Positions 26,601 through 34,055 of a stretch of 42,106 nucleotides of DNA are shown piece by piece. Position 1 is the first letter of the stretch; each line of letters starts with the position of its first letter. The stretch comes from Flavobacteriales bacterium. GTDB lineage: Bacteria > Bacteroidota > Bacteroidia > Flavobacteriales_D > Parvicellaceae. The stretch spans positions 1 through 42,106 of the forward strand of contig JAHDGY010000017.1 in assembly GCA_020631555.1 (NCBI GenBank), in the 5' to 3' direction. Position numbers and translations under genes: made by a program. The notes under the pieces are model-generated. The model saw only the letters and a program-made list of their open reading frames with translations, was not told the origin of the DNA and ran no database searches.

Positions 26601-27506
26601 ATGAATATAGGTTTTGCCATTCGTAATTTCTCGGCGCTACTCATCATCCTACTCGTCAGCTGTGGAGAAGACGCCGAATTTTCCGATGTTCTACATTTAG
26701 ATACCACTAAAAACGGTAGTCACCCAGATGACGAAAGGATTACTAACATAATGCACAATGTTCCTTCTGCTTTCGAAACGGTAAGTATCATTGAAAAAAC
26801 TGGAGCGAGCTACACTGACAAATTGCCAAACGACCCGCTCCGCATCAATGACTATTTGACTATTTCGCAAAAAGCTCTGAACATTGGCGTGTACGGAGCA
26901 GATTTAAACTACGCAAGTGTATTTGATGAAACTGCCGACATAATGCTGTATTTAAAAGCCACAAGATACCTTGGTGAAGACCTCGGAATTATGGACATTA
27001 TTACAGAAGACGTTTTAGATCGGGTTAATGACAACTTTGATCAAAAAGATTCGCTGCAAAGCATCTTTTCCGAAATTTATTCTGACATAGACACCTACTT
27101 CAAGGATGACGGACGCCATGAACTCTCCGTATTGATTGTAATCGGAAGTTGGATTGAAGCAGCATATTTGGCAACCCAACAACTTGCCATAAATCCAGAT
27201 AGTGAACAAATCGCACAGCGAGTTGCTGAACAGAAATATTCACTCAACAGCTTAATTGCGTTGGCAGAAGGTTATTCGGATAAAGATGTATTAGACCATA
27301 TGCTGTTAGACTTGAAAGACCTTAACACACATTTTAACTCCATTACCGAAGTCAAAAAAGATAAAAAGGGTAATCAGGATAACAACACCAAAACTAATGA
27401 TAGGGAAACAATAGGTCACGAATTTACATTAATAGCTGACAACAAAGTGATGAACAACATTACCAGCAAAGTCAATGAAATCCGTAGCGGAATAGTTTCA
27501 TTCTAA
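26601..27506 (+). CDS. Uncharacterised lipoprotein
   Basis: 301 residues. A signal peptide ends in a lipobox (ILLVSC|GED), followed by acidic residues. The rest is predicted mostly helical, with LKATRYLGEDLGI, SDIDTYFKDDGRHELSVLIVIGSWIEAAYLATQQLA and a Lys/Asn-rich, low-complexity loop near residues 250-275 (KKDKKGNQDNNTKTND) before the last helix. I do not recognise a family with known function. It has its own promoter-like element and is not tightly linked to either neighbour. Confidence 0.75.
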   Translation: MNIGFAIRNFSALLIILLVSCGEDAEFSDVLHLDTTKNGSHPDDERITNIMHNVPSAFETVSIIEKTGASYTDKLPNDPLRINDYLTISQKALNIGVYGADLNYASVFDETADIMLYLKATRYLGEDLGIMDIITEDVLDRVNDNFDQKDSLQSIFSEIYSDIDTYFKDDGRHELSVLIVIGSWIEAAYLATQQLAINPDSEQIAQRVAEQKYSLNSLIALAEGYSDKDVLDHMLLDLKDLNTHFNSITEVKKDKKGNQDNNTKTNDRETIGHEFTLIADNKVMNNITSKVNEIRSGIVSF

Positions 27507-27568
27507 AAACAACACCTAAACCAACCAAAGCTATTGCTTAGCCGTAATTAAACTCAAAGGGCGCTTTT

Positions 27569-27605
27569 CCCAATCACCCAATCACCCAATCACCCAATCA
27601 CCCAA
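27569..27605 (+). repeat. 8-bp tandem repeat (CCCAATCA) x4.5
   Basis: Four perfect copies of CCCAATCA and a partial fifth end 4 bases before the ATG at 27609. They occupy the position where a ribosome-binding site would sit. Seen directly in the sequence. Confidence 0.95.
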
Positions 27606-27608
27606 AAA

Positions 27609-28055
27609 ATGAGAAAACTAATTTATATAGCAACCATAGTCAGTTTACTTCTACCAAATTTAAGCACAGCTCAGTGCAAAAGATATGCGAAGAAAACTTG
27701 CAAACCAATGTTGGAAGACTACACACACAATGGACAGTTGAACACAGCTCTCCTTTATGCTGGAGATAATGCCGAGTTGATGCTTACTTTCTATTCAGGT
27801 CAGAAATATCGTCTCTTGGTTTGCTCTATGGAAGAATTGGGAGATGTGTCGTACATTATTAAGGATGCCCAAGGCAACAAAGTGTATCAAAGCCCAAGGA
27901 ATGCAGAAAAAACCTATTTCGATTTCAAAGTGGCTTCAACTCAACAGTTAGTACTTCAAGTAAACGTTCCCGAGGCGGACGACACAGTTGTCAAAGACGA
28001 ACATGGTCTAGAACACGCAGGATGCGTGGCCATAATGGTTGGGTTCAAAGAATAA
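27609..28055 (+). CDS. Small exported protein of unknown function
   Basis: 148 residues. Signal peptide MRKLIYIATIVSLLLPNLSTAQ with cleavage before Gln (TA|QCKRY). The mature part is ~125 residues with four Cys (QCKRYAKKTCKP, LLVCSME, HAGCVAI) and alternating polar/hydrophobic segments that suggest a beta-sandwich. I recognise no named domain. Its 5' region carries four and a half copies of an 8-bp tandem repeat ending just before the ATG. It converges on the threonine dehydrogenase gene with only 12 bases between. Confidence 0.75.
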   Translation: MRKLIYIATIVSLLLPNLSTAQCKRYAKKTCKPMLEDYTHNGQLNTALLYAGDNAELMLTFYSGQKYRLLVCSMEELGDVSYIIKDAQGNKVYQSPRNAEKTYFDFKVASTQQLVLQVNVPEADDTVVKDEHGLEHAGCVAIMVGFKE

Positions 28056-28067
28056 TAATACGAATGT

Positions 28068-29027
28068 CTAACGGGCAGCCATTTGTGCGGAAATATTCTT
28101 GATCATATCCTTCACCATATCTTCTAGGCTATATTTAGCCATCCAACCCCAATCCTGTTGCGCAACAGAATCGTCAATTGAACTCGGCCAGCTATTCGCG
28201 ATTTTTTGACGAAAATCTGGAGCATAATCTAATTCAAAATCTGGTAAAACATCCCTAATCTCAGCTCCAAGTTGCGCGGGGGTAAAGCTAAATCCAGTCA
28301 AATTGTAAGCAACTTGAGAAAGAGATTCGACTGGAGCATCCATTAGCTGTATGGTCGCCTCAATTGCATCCGGCATATACATCATCGGCAGCTCCGTTTC
28401 TTGGTTTAAAAAACTCGTGTACCTACCTTTTGATAACGCCTCATAGAATATTTCAACAGCGTAGTCTGTTGTACCTCCACCGGGCTTGGATTTATAACTA
28501 ATCAATCCAGGATAACGAATACCCCGCACATCAACACCGTAATTCGCTTTGTAATATTCGCACCAACTTTCCCCAGCTAATTTTCCAATACCATAAACTG
28601 AGGTTGGCCTCATAATGGTAGATTGCGGAGTGTTATTTTTGGCAGTATTTGGACCAAATACTGCAATTGAACTGGGCCAAAATACCTTTTTGATAATTCC
28701 TTCTTTAGCCAAGTCAAGAACATGAAATAAACCATCCATGTTAAGCTTCCAAGCATATTCTGGGTTCTTTTCCGCAGTTCCAGACAGCAAAGCAGCCAAT
28801 TGATAAATCTCGACAACTTGGTACTTCTCAACAATTTCTCGCAAACGTTTGGCATCAAGGATATCCAACTCTTCGAACGGACCTTCAACTTGCAGCGAAT
28901 TCAAGGAAGGCTTTATGTCTGAAGCCACAACTTGAACATTCTTATTTCTCCTTCTCAATTCGGCAACAAGCTCTGTTCCAATCTGTCCAGACGAACCAAC
29001 AACCAGAATATTTCCTTCAACTCGCAT
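28068..29027 (-). CDS. NAD-dependent epimerase/dehydratase, probable L-threonine 3-dehydrogenase
   Basis: 319 residues of the extended SDR fold. An N-terminal Rossmann motif (VVGSSGQIGTELV), AALLSGTAEKNP, and the catalytic Tyr/Lys in TSVYGIGKLAGE are visible. The C-terminal region (YNLTGFSFTPAQLGAEIRDVLP, then WPSSIDDSVAQQDWGW) resembles the SDR-type L-threonine 3-dehydrogenases known from flavobacteria, which oxidise threonine to 2-amino-3-oxobutyrate. A Kbl-type ligase would be expected elsewhere. The SDR identity is firm; the substrate is inference from overall similarity. It has a canonical promoter. Confidence 0.85.
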   Translation of the reverse strand: MRVEGNILVVGSSGQIGTELVAELRRRNKNVQVVASDIKPSLNSLQVEGPFEELDILDAKRLREIVEKYQVVEIYQLAALLSGTAEKNPEYAWKLNMDGLFHVLDLAKEGIIKKVFWPSSIAVFGPNTAKNNTPQSTIMRPTSVYGIGKLAGESWCEYYKANYGVDVRGIRYPGLISYKSKPGGGTTDYAVEIFYEALSKGRYTSFLNQETELPMMYMPDAIEATIQLMDAPVESLSQVAYNLTGFSFTPAQLGAEIRDVLPDFELDYAPDFRQKIANSWPSSIDDSVAQQDWGWMAKYSLEDMVKDMIKNISAQMAAR

Positions 29028-29046
29028 AAGGTTTATTTTGAGGATC

Positions 29047-29077
29047 CAAATCTAAATACGTAATCACATTTCACAAA
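29047..29077 (-). promoter_or_regulatory. Canonical promoter of the threonine dehydrogenase gene
   Basis: On the minus strand TTTG (29077-29074), a 19-base spacer and TAGATTTG (29054-29047) match the Bacteroidota consensus fully. It ends 19 bases before the ATG at 29027. Confidence 0.75.
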
Positions 29078-29084
29078 ACAAAAA

Positions 29085-29101
29085 GCCCATTAACATTGGG
29101 C
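29085..29101 (-). terminator. Second terminator downstream of the T9SS gene
   Basis: Stem GCCCA (29085-29089) with TGGGC (29097-29101), 7-base loop, followed on the minus strand by TTTTTGTTTTG. It lies between the main terminator and the next gene's promoter. Confidence 0.6.
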
Positions 29102-29132
29102 AGAAAAATTGGACAGTTCAAATCCAGAGTAT

Positions 29133-29163
29133 TAAAAAAGGAGGCCGAAAGACCTCCCTTTTT
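29133..29163 (-). terminator. Terminator of the first T9SS paralog
   Basis: GGAGG (29140-29144) pairs with CCTCC (29153-29157) around a small loop. T-runs flank both sides, so it could work in either direction; on the minus strand it follows the stop at 29185. Confidence 0.8.
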
Positions 29164-29184
29164 GTTCAATCTATTTTCTAGAAT

Positions 29185-30537
29185 TTATTTTACCACCATG
29201 ATTGGATGTGTAGTAGAAGTTCCACCAGCTGTTAACGTATAGAAATACTGGCCTTCTTTGAATTCTCTTGTGTCTAGCTCAATCTTTTGCTCTCCTTGCT
29301 CTACATTTTGATAACTTCTTGAATGAATCACCCTACCAGTTACATCCGTAACCGTAAGATTTACGTCTCCTGATTTCTCCAAATCGTATACAATATTGGT
29401 TCGGTCATGTGCTGGATTCGGATATACTTTTGAGCTCTGGATATCCGAATTATCGCTTACTCCTGAATAAATTTCATCTTGTGAAATTTTGAAATATGCC
29501 GCCAACGACTCCTTCCCATACCCTTTACCAAAAGCGTAGAAGGGAATATACTGTCCTCCCCAAGCCGACAGATTATACTTCGCATTACTAGTTAGAACAT
29601 AAGAAGCATTAAAATCGTCCCTCTTATAAACGGGATAGGTGTCTTTTCCTGCCAGCTCCGAGCCCCAAATTTCTAATGAATTGGTATTAACGAATGCCGT
29701 ATCTGACAATGAAATGGTTTTGCCCGGCACAAAAGCCACCTCCAACGCAAAAATCCCCTTCGCCGCACCAGGAATAACCCAATCCGCCTTAACTTTCACT
29801 TTGTGTCTTCTCTGCTCACCTGACCGCGAACTATCTGCATAAAATGCATCATCCAACGGTATCTTAATTTCCTTTGAATAACCTCTAATTGAATCCTTAT
29901 CTAAATGGTAATATAGTCGTTTAAAAAAAACAGTATCCTTAAACTCGGCTTGCAATTTGGGAAAATAGCCTGTAGTCTTCAATTTGTCCCCAGTCACAAA
30001 CCTCAACCTTAAAGTATCAACAATATCTTTTTCAAAACGAAAATATTCTGTAACGATTAGCATACTATCAAGAATAATTTCATAGTCTGTCTCCAAATCC
30101 ACTGAATGTTTCCACTGTGTATAAAACAAAGGACTATTTAAATCAACTACTTGCGCGAATCCATGTTCCCTATTTGCTACTGCTGTATCCTTCTTGTCCT
30201 TGGTTTTATACGTATATCTGGTAATCGAGTCTGCAGTTAAAGCATCTCCACTCCACAATATTTGCTTTACATTCGGATGTTCTTTTTGGTAGGCTCCAGC
30301 ATAATTGATCCAAGCCGAATTCACTCCCCTTAAACCATTTTCACGACTTTGATTATTTACCTCATAATCAGAATTATTCCCAGGAAATTGGTAAAAGTTA
30401 CCATCTTCCTGCTGAATCAGCTGGTGATGCTGAAGTTCTGAACTGTTAATGTTTTTAACTTGAGATTTCTCTACGTGTTGCGCACTTACGGCCATAGCCA
30501 ATGAAGCACTTACCGCAACGGCGAAGCTTTTCTTCAT
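29185..30537 (-). CDS. T9SS type A secreted protein, tandem paralog 1
   Basis: 450 residues. Signal peptide MKKSFAVAVSASLAMAVSA|QHVEK (Gln at +1). The last ~80 residues are a T9SS type A sorting domain (VYPNPAHDRTNIVYDLE, VTDVTGRVIHS, GQYFYTLTAGG, VVK). The body shares a family architecture with the next two genes: WINYAGAYQKE, a DSITxYTYK segment, IILDSMLIVTEYFRFEKDIVDTLRLRFV, KIPLDDAFYADS, WVIPGAAKGIFALEVAFVPG, and KRDDFNASYVLTSNAKYNL followed by KISQDEIYSGV. I know no domain name or function. This copy is the most diverged of the three. Monocistronic, with terminators after it. Confidence 0.85.
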   Translation of the reverse strand: MKKSFAVAVSASLAMAVSAQHVEKSQVKNINSSELQHHQLIQQEDGNFYQFPGNNSDYEVNNQSRENGLRGVNSAWINYAGAYQKEHPNVKQILWSGDALTADSITRYTYKTKDKKDTAVANREHGFAQVVDLNSPLFYTQWKHSVDLETDYEIILDSMLIVTEYFRFEKDIVDTLRLRFVTGDKLKTTGYFPKLQAEFKDTVFFKRLYYHLDKDSIRGYSKEIKIPLDDAFYADSSRSGEQRRHKVKVKADWVIPGAAKGIFALEVAFVPGKTISLSDTAFVNTNSLEIWGSELAGKDTYPVYKRDDFNASYVLTSNAKYNLSAWGGQYIPFYAFGKGYGKESLAAYFKISQDEIYSGVSDNSDIQSSKVYPNPAHDRTNIVYDLEKSGDVNLTVTDVTGRVIHSRSYQNVEQGEQKIELDTREFKEGQYFYTLTAGGTSTTHPIMVVK

Positions 30538-30663
30538 AGTAATTTTTTTATTAATAAACTGCCTTAAAGGTTGGATTTATACGTATAAAATCCTAATATT
30601 TTTATACAAAAAAACTAGATTACTACGATAAAACCAAAACTGGATACCACAACAAACCTAAAC

Positions 30664-30709
30664 AAAAAAAGGCTGCTCCAGCGGTGAACTTTCACCGCTG
30701 GAGCAGCCT
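30664..30709 (-). terminator. Terminator with 18-bp perfect stem
   Basis: Bases 30671-30688 pair perfectly with 30691-30708 around a 2-base gap (an A-T pair can extend it). A run of seven T follows on the minus strand. It lies downstream of the stop at 30735. Confidence 0.85.
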
Positions 30710-30734
30710 CAAAAATATCTTGCGTTTACTTAGC

Positions 30735-32021
30735 CTATTTGCTCACCACCAATCTTTTGGTTACTGATTGCCCTTGGGCACTTATGACGCAGTTGTAAAA
30801 GCCATCTGAAAGACTTTCTGTATTAACCTCTATCACTTGCGAACCGGTTTCAAACATACCGAAACTTAGGTTCTGCACAACCTTGCCAGAAATATCAGTA
30901 ATCACCATCTGAACTTTTGACGGCTCCGCCAGTACGAAATTAACATTGGCCGACTCCGAAGCTGGATTTGGATAAATAGAACTTACCTCAACTTTGGCTC
31001 CTTCTGCCATGCCAAGCACCACGTCATCCTGGGAGAGTTTCAAAGACATTTGGGTTGATTCAAAACCATGTGGATTGATATAAGCCCAATGCGGTGTAAA
31101 AATACCATTAAAACTGCCTGCCAAATTATATCTCGCATCCTTTTGCACAAACTGATTAGCGTTGAAATCCCGTTTAATATAATTGGCAAAAGTTTGTGCA
31201 TCCTTTTCCAAACCAATCATATCCACTTGTAGCGCATTGATATGTTTGCCTAACGTATCTCCCGGTTTTACTGTCGTATCACCCGGAACAAAAGTTAATA
31301 CAATGGAGAACACGCCATTATTGGCTCCCGGACTTGTCCAGCCTAACTTCTCATTTACAATATTTGTTCTTTCCTGCCCAGATCCAGTACCGCCCGCAAA
31401 AAATGCACTGTCAAGTATTATTTTTTTCTCTAAGGTATATCCAACAGGAAGATTTTTTGCCTGGTCATACTTTATTGGTATAAAGGATAATGTATCCCCA
31501 GGAAAAGACGGCCAATTCACACCAAAGGAATATTGTGAAGTAGAGGCAGGCACATATCGAACTACAAGAGTGTCTACAACACTATCATTAACACGATGAT
31601 ATCTAGTGACAACTTTAATGCTATCAATTTGGATATCGTAATTAGGCTGGTAAACGTAATTTCCGTCCCACTGATCCCGAAACAGTTCGCTTCTCAGGTC
31701 ATACGTTTGAGCAACATGATAATAATCTACAGGCCTTGCTCCTGAAGAAAAGTAATTATGAACAACTGTTGAATCCGGATAAAGGTATGGACCAATATAC
31801 CCCACTAGTTCGGAGCCGTAGAACTCCTTATATGCAGAAGCATAATTAATCCAATTTGATCGAATTTCGCGCAACGACCCGAAATCTTCATCCCCTTTGA
31901 TTTGCTTCAATGGGCGCAAATCATTGGACTTCCCAAACACTGTCATTTGCTCTAAATTTTGCCCCATCGACAATGCAGGAGCCATTGTAATCAATAAAAT
32001 TGCGTTTAATTTTCTTATCAT
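30735..32021 (-). CDS. T9SS type A secreted protein, tandem paralog 2
   Basis: 428 residues. Signal peptide MIRKLNAILLITMAPALSMG|QNLEQM (Gln at +1). The body aligns with its neighbours: SNWINYASAYKEFYGSELVGYIGPYLYPDSTV, VAQTYDLRSELFRDQWDG, DSIKVVTRYHRVNDSVVDTLVVRYVP, WTSPGANNGVFSIVLTFVPGD, YIKRDFNANQFVQKDARYNLAG, and LKLSQDDVVLGMAE. It ends in a type A sorting domain (SIYPNPASESANVNF, ITDISGKVVQNL, DGFYNCVISAQG, RLVVSK). No catalytic motif is evident and few Cys occur. It likely forms an extracellular beta-rich protein; the role is unknown. Confidence 0.85.
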   Translation of the reverse strand: MIRKLNAILLITMAPALSMGQNLEQMTVFGKSNDLRPLKQIKGDEDFGSLREIRSNWINYASAYKEFYGSELVGYIGPYLYPDSTVVHNYFSSGARPVDYYHVAQTYDLRSELFRDQWDGNYVYQPNYDIQIDSIKVVTRYHRVNDSVVDTLVVRYVPASTSQYSFGVNWPSFPGDTLSFIPIKYDQAKNLPVGYTLEKKIILDSAFFAGGTGSGQERTNIVNEKLGWTSPGANNGVFSIVLTFVPGDTTVKPGDTLGKHINALQVDMIGLEKDAQTFANYIKRDFNANQFVQKDARYNLAGSFNGIFTPHWAYINPHGFESTQMSLKLSQDDVVLGMAEGAKVEVSSIYPNPASESANVNFVLAEPSKVQMVITDISGKVVQNLSFGMFETGSQVIEVNTESLSDGFYNCVISAQGQSVTKRLVVSK

Positions 32022-32325
32022 AAGTTTGCATGTTTGTAATTAACTAACCTAAACAATTACCAAGGATAATTCAATAATCATCAAATATATAAAGAAAATG
32101 AACCAATTTAACTAACACACCCAATTAACCATTGTGCAATCAATAACTCTGGAAATAATCAATTATTCGCACCATTATAGAGGATTGACAATTCGAACAA
32201 TTTGAAGCCTTAGCTAGCCACCTAAAACGGACAATATTGGGCGCTATTTGATTACCAACTGCCAACCATTCTAACAAAAAAGGCCACCCAATGGGTGGCC
32301 TGAAGACTTATGATGAGAAAGTATC
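32022..32325. other. Intergenic region between T9SS paralogs 2 and 3
   Basis: 304 AT-rich bases. They contain the terminator of paralog 3 (at 32281-32301) and, beyond it, the presumed promoter region of paralog 2. No exact TAnnTTTG on the minus strand was found. Confidence 0.5.
32275..32301 (-). terminator. Terminator of the third T9SS paralog
   Basis: AGGCCACCCA (32281-32290) pairs with TGGGTGGCCT (32292-32301), practically an 8-bp stem with a 5-base loop. Six T follow on the minus strand, 25 bases past the stop at 32326. Confidence 0.85.
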
Positions 32326-33597
32326 TTACTTTACAACCAAAACCTTTGTAATAGCATTAATACCATCAGAAAGCGTGTAGTTGTAATATCCGGCTACTAA
32401 CTCCGCAGTATTGATTTTCATACTTTGAGCCCCGTTTTGAACCAATCCTTCGTTGATCTCTAACACAACCTTACCAGTTACGTCAGAAATAATCAAGCTG
32501 ATATTTGCTGGATTCGTCAAAGCATAATTTAAGGTCGCCTGCCCTTCTGCAGGATTAGGGTAAATAGAATTTACAGAAATATTACCATTCTCGGCAACTC
32601 CAGCAACAACATCGTCCTGAGAAATTTTGAAAGCCATTGCATAGGATTCCCAACCAAATGTTTCTCCGTATGCCAGCATTGGTAAATAAGCACCATTCCA
32701 ACCTCCGGCTGTATTGTAGCGTATTATTTTGTTTACATAGTGACTACAATTGTAATCACGCTTGATATACTGCGGAAATGAATTTTTACCTTCTAGCTCG
32801 AATGAACGCACACGGAATCCATTTACATCTTTACCTATAATATCTCCATGTTTTGTAGAATCACCCGGAATGAACGAAACCTCAACGGAAAATACTCCTC
32901 CACTTGATGCAGGAATAGTCCAGTTAGTTTCCACGGCAACTATATGGTTATACTCACCGCTATCCGCGTAAAATTCGCTAGTCAACGGAATTTTCAATTC
33001 TTCTGTATAACCCACAAGTTTCTGAGAAGCTTGATCGTACGATAAACGATCGATGAATGTGGTATCGTTAGGAAAAACTGGCCAGTTAACTCCATAAGCT
33101 TGCTTTGTACTAGCTCCTCTTGGCACCATTCGGAGAACCAATGTGTCTACTACATCCTTCACTCTGTAATATTTCGTAGTCATAACAATGCTATCTAATG
33201 TAATGTCATATCCAGTATCAAAATTGTAGCCGTCAAATCGATCAGTTAAAATAGATGAGTTTAAGTCAACAGTTTGAGCAATGTTATGTACCCACCACCA
33301 GATAGAATCCTGTCCGTAGACAGCAATAACAGTTGAGTCAGGAGTAAGGTACGGGCCATAATAAAGCGCTAATTGACTACCATACTCTTCTTTATAACTA
33401 GTAGGATAGTCAATCCATGTAGATTGTATTTCACGCTCTGAATTTTCTCCGAAACCGTTTATCATGTACGATGGCAAATGCTCCAACTGAATTTGGCTGT
33501 CACCAGTATTTTTAACTGTGTGCATTTGTTTAAATTCTTGACCAAAGGAGGTCAGCGTCCCCACAATTGCCAAAATAACAATGTAACCTTTCTTCAT
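32326..33597 (-). CDS. T9SS type A secreted protein, tandem paralog 3
   Basis: 423 residues. Signal peptide MKKGYIVILAIVGTLTSFG|QEFKQM (Gln at +1). Shared family segments: STWIDYPTSYKEEYGSQLALYYGPYLTPDSTV, IAQTVDLNSSILTDRFDGY, DSIVMTTKYYRVKDVVDTLVLRMVP, AYGVNWPVFPNDTTFIDRLSYDQAS, WTIPASSGGVFSVEVSFIPGDS, QYIKRDYNCSHYVNKIIRYNTAG and FKISQDDVVAGVAE. The C-terminal type A sorting domain has SIYPNPAEGQATLNY and ISDVTGKVVLEI, ending LVVK. It is closest to paralog 2, so the triplet probably arose by two rounds of duplication. Function unknown. Confidence 0.85.
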   Translation of the reverse strand: MKKGYIVILAIVGTLTSFGQEFKQMHTVKNTGDSQIQLEHLPSYMINGFGENSEREIQSTWIDYPTSYKEEYGSQLALYYGPYLTPDSTVIAVYGQDSIWWWVHNIAQTVDLNSSILTDRFDGYNFDTGYDITLDSIVMTTKYYRVKDVVDTLVLRMVPRGASTKQAYGVNWPVFPNDTTFIDRLSYDQASQKLVGYTEELKIPLTSEFYADSGEYNHIVAVETNWTIPASSGGVFSVEVSFIPGDSTKHGDIIGKDVNGFRVRSFELEGKNSFPQYIKRDYNCSHYVNKIIRYNTAGGWNGAYLPMLAYGETFGWESYAMAFKISQDDVVAGVAENGNISVNSIYPNPAEGQATLNYALTNPANISLIISDVTGKVVLEINEGLVQNGAQSMKINTAELVAGYYNYTLSDGINAITKVLVVK

Positions 33598-33985
33598 AGT
33601 AAATTTAATTGATTATTGAACGGACTAAATTATGTATTTTTAGGCTTATTTCATTGATAAAACGACACTTTTAAGCAAGACATTGATTGCCAATTAACTA
33701 TCTGTTAAAATATATTTTATATTCTAGGTAAATAGGCGTAAAATGTTGATACCTCAACCAATTGAAATAATATTAATTACCGGATGAAAACAACCAACTC
33801 CATTCCGACGAAATAAAATTTGGCAAACTAGCATTAAACTTTATTTAAAGCCTAATATTGATGTTTTGCATGTTTTTTAACTCGAATTTTTAACACCATC
33901 ATCAAACGATAGGATTCTGTTTTTTTAACATATTGTGGTTGGCGGTGTAAACTTGGAAAATGCTATCTGAGAAAATTGAATAAAG

Positions 33986-34019
33986 GCCACAAGATCTTTA
34001 ATCTGGATTACCTTGTGGC
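33986..34019. repeat. Inverted repeat upstream of the TPR operon
   Basis: GCCACAAG (33986-33993) and CTTGTGGC (34012-34019) are perfect inverse complements with 18 bases between. No T-run follows on the plus strand and only a weak one on the minus strand. An operator or mRNA-structure role is possible. Confidence 0.6.
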
Positions 34020-34042
34020 ATTATCTCTGTAGAATAAATCAT

Positions 34043-34050
34043 TAGATTTG
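34043..34050 (+). promoter_or_regulatory. -7 element TAGATTTG for the TPR operon
   Basis: Exact TAnnTTTG ending only 5 bases before the ATG at 34056, so the transcript would be nearly leaderless if this is the promoter. No TTG at the usual distance. Confidence 0.4.
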
Positions 34051-34055
34051 AATTT

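Larger units (their letters stand above)
33598..34055. other. Divergent intergenic region before the TPR operon
   Basis: 458 AT-rich bases without a credible ORF. It holds the upstream region of paralog 3 (a TAATTTAG one base from the -7 consensus can be read on the minus strand), an inverted repeat at 33986-34019 and the -7 element of the TPR operon at 34043-34050. The central 250 bases show nothing I can name. Confidence 0.55.

Noticed and set aside
27569-27605. CRISPR-like or clustered repeat array
   Set aside because: The 8-base units are contiguous with no spacers, so this is a simple tandem repeat.
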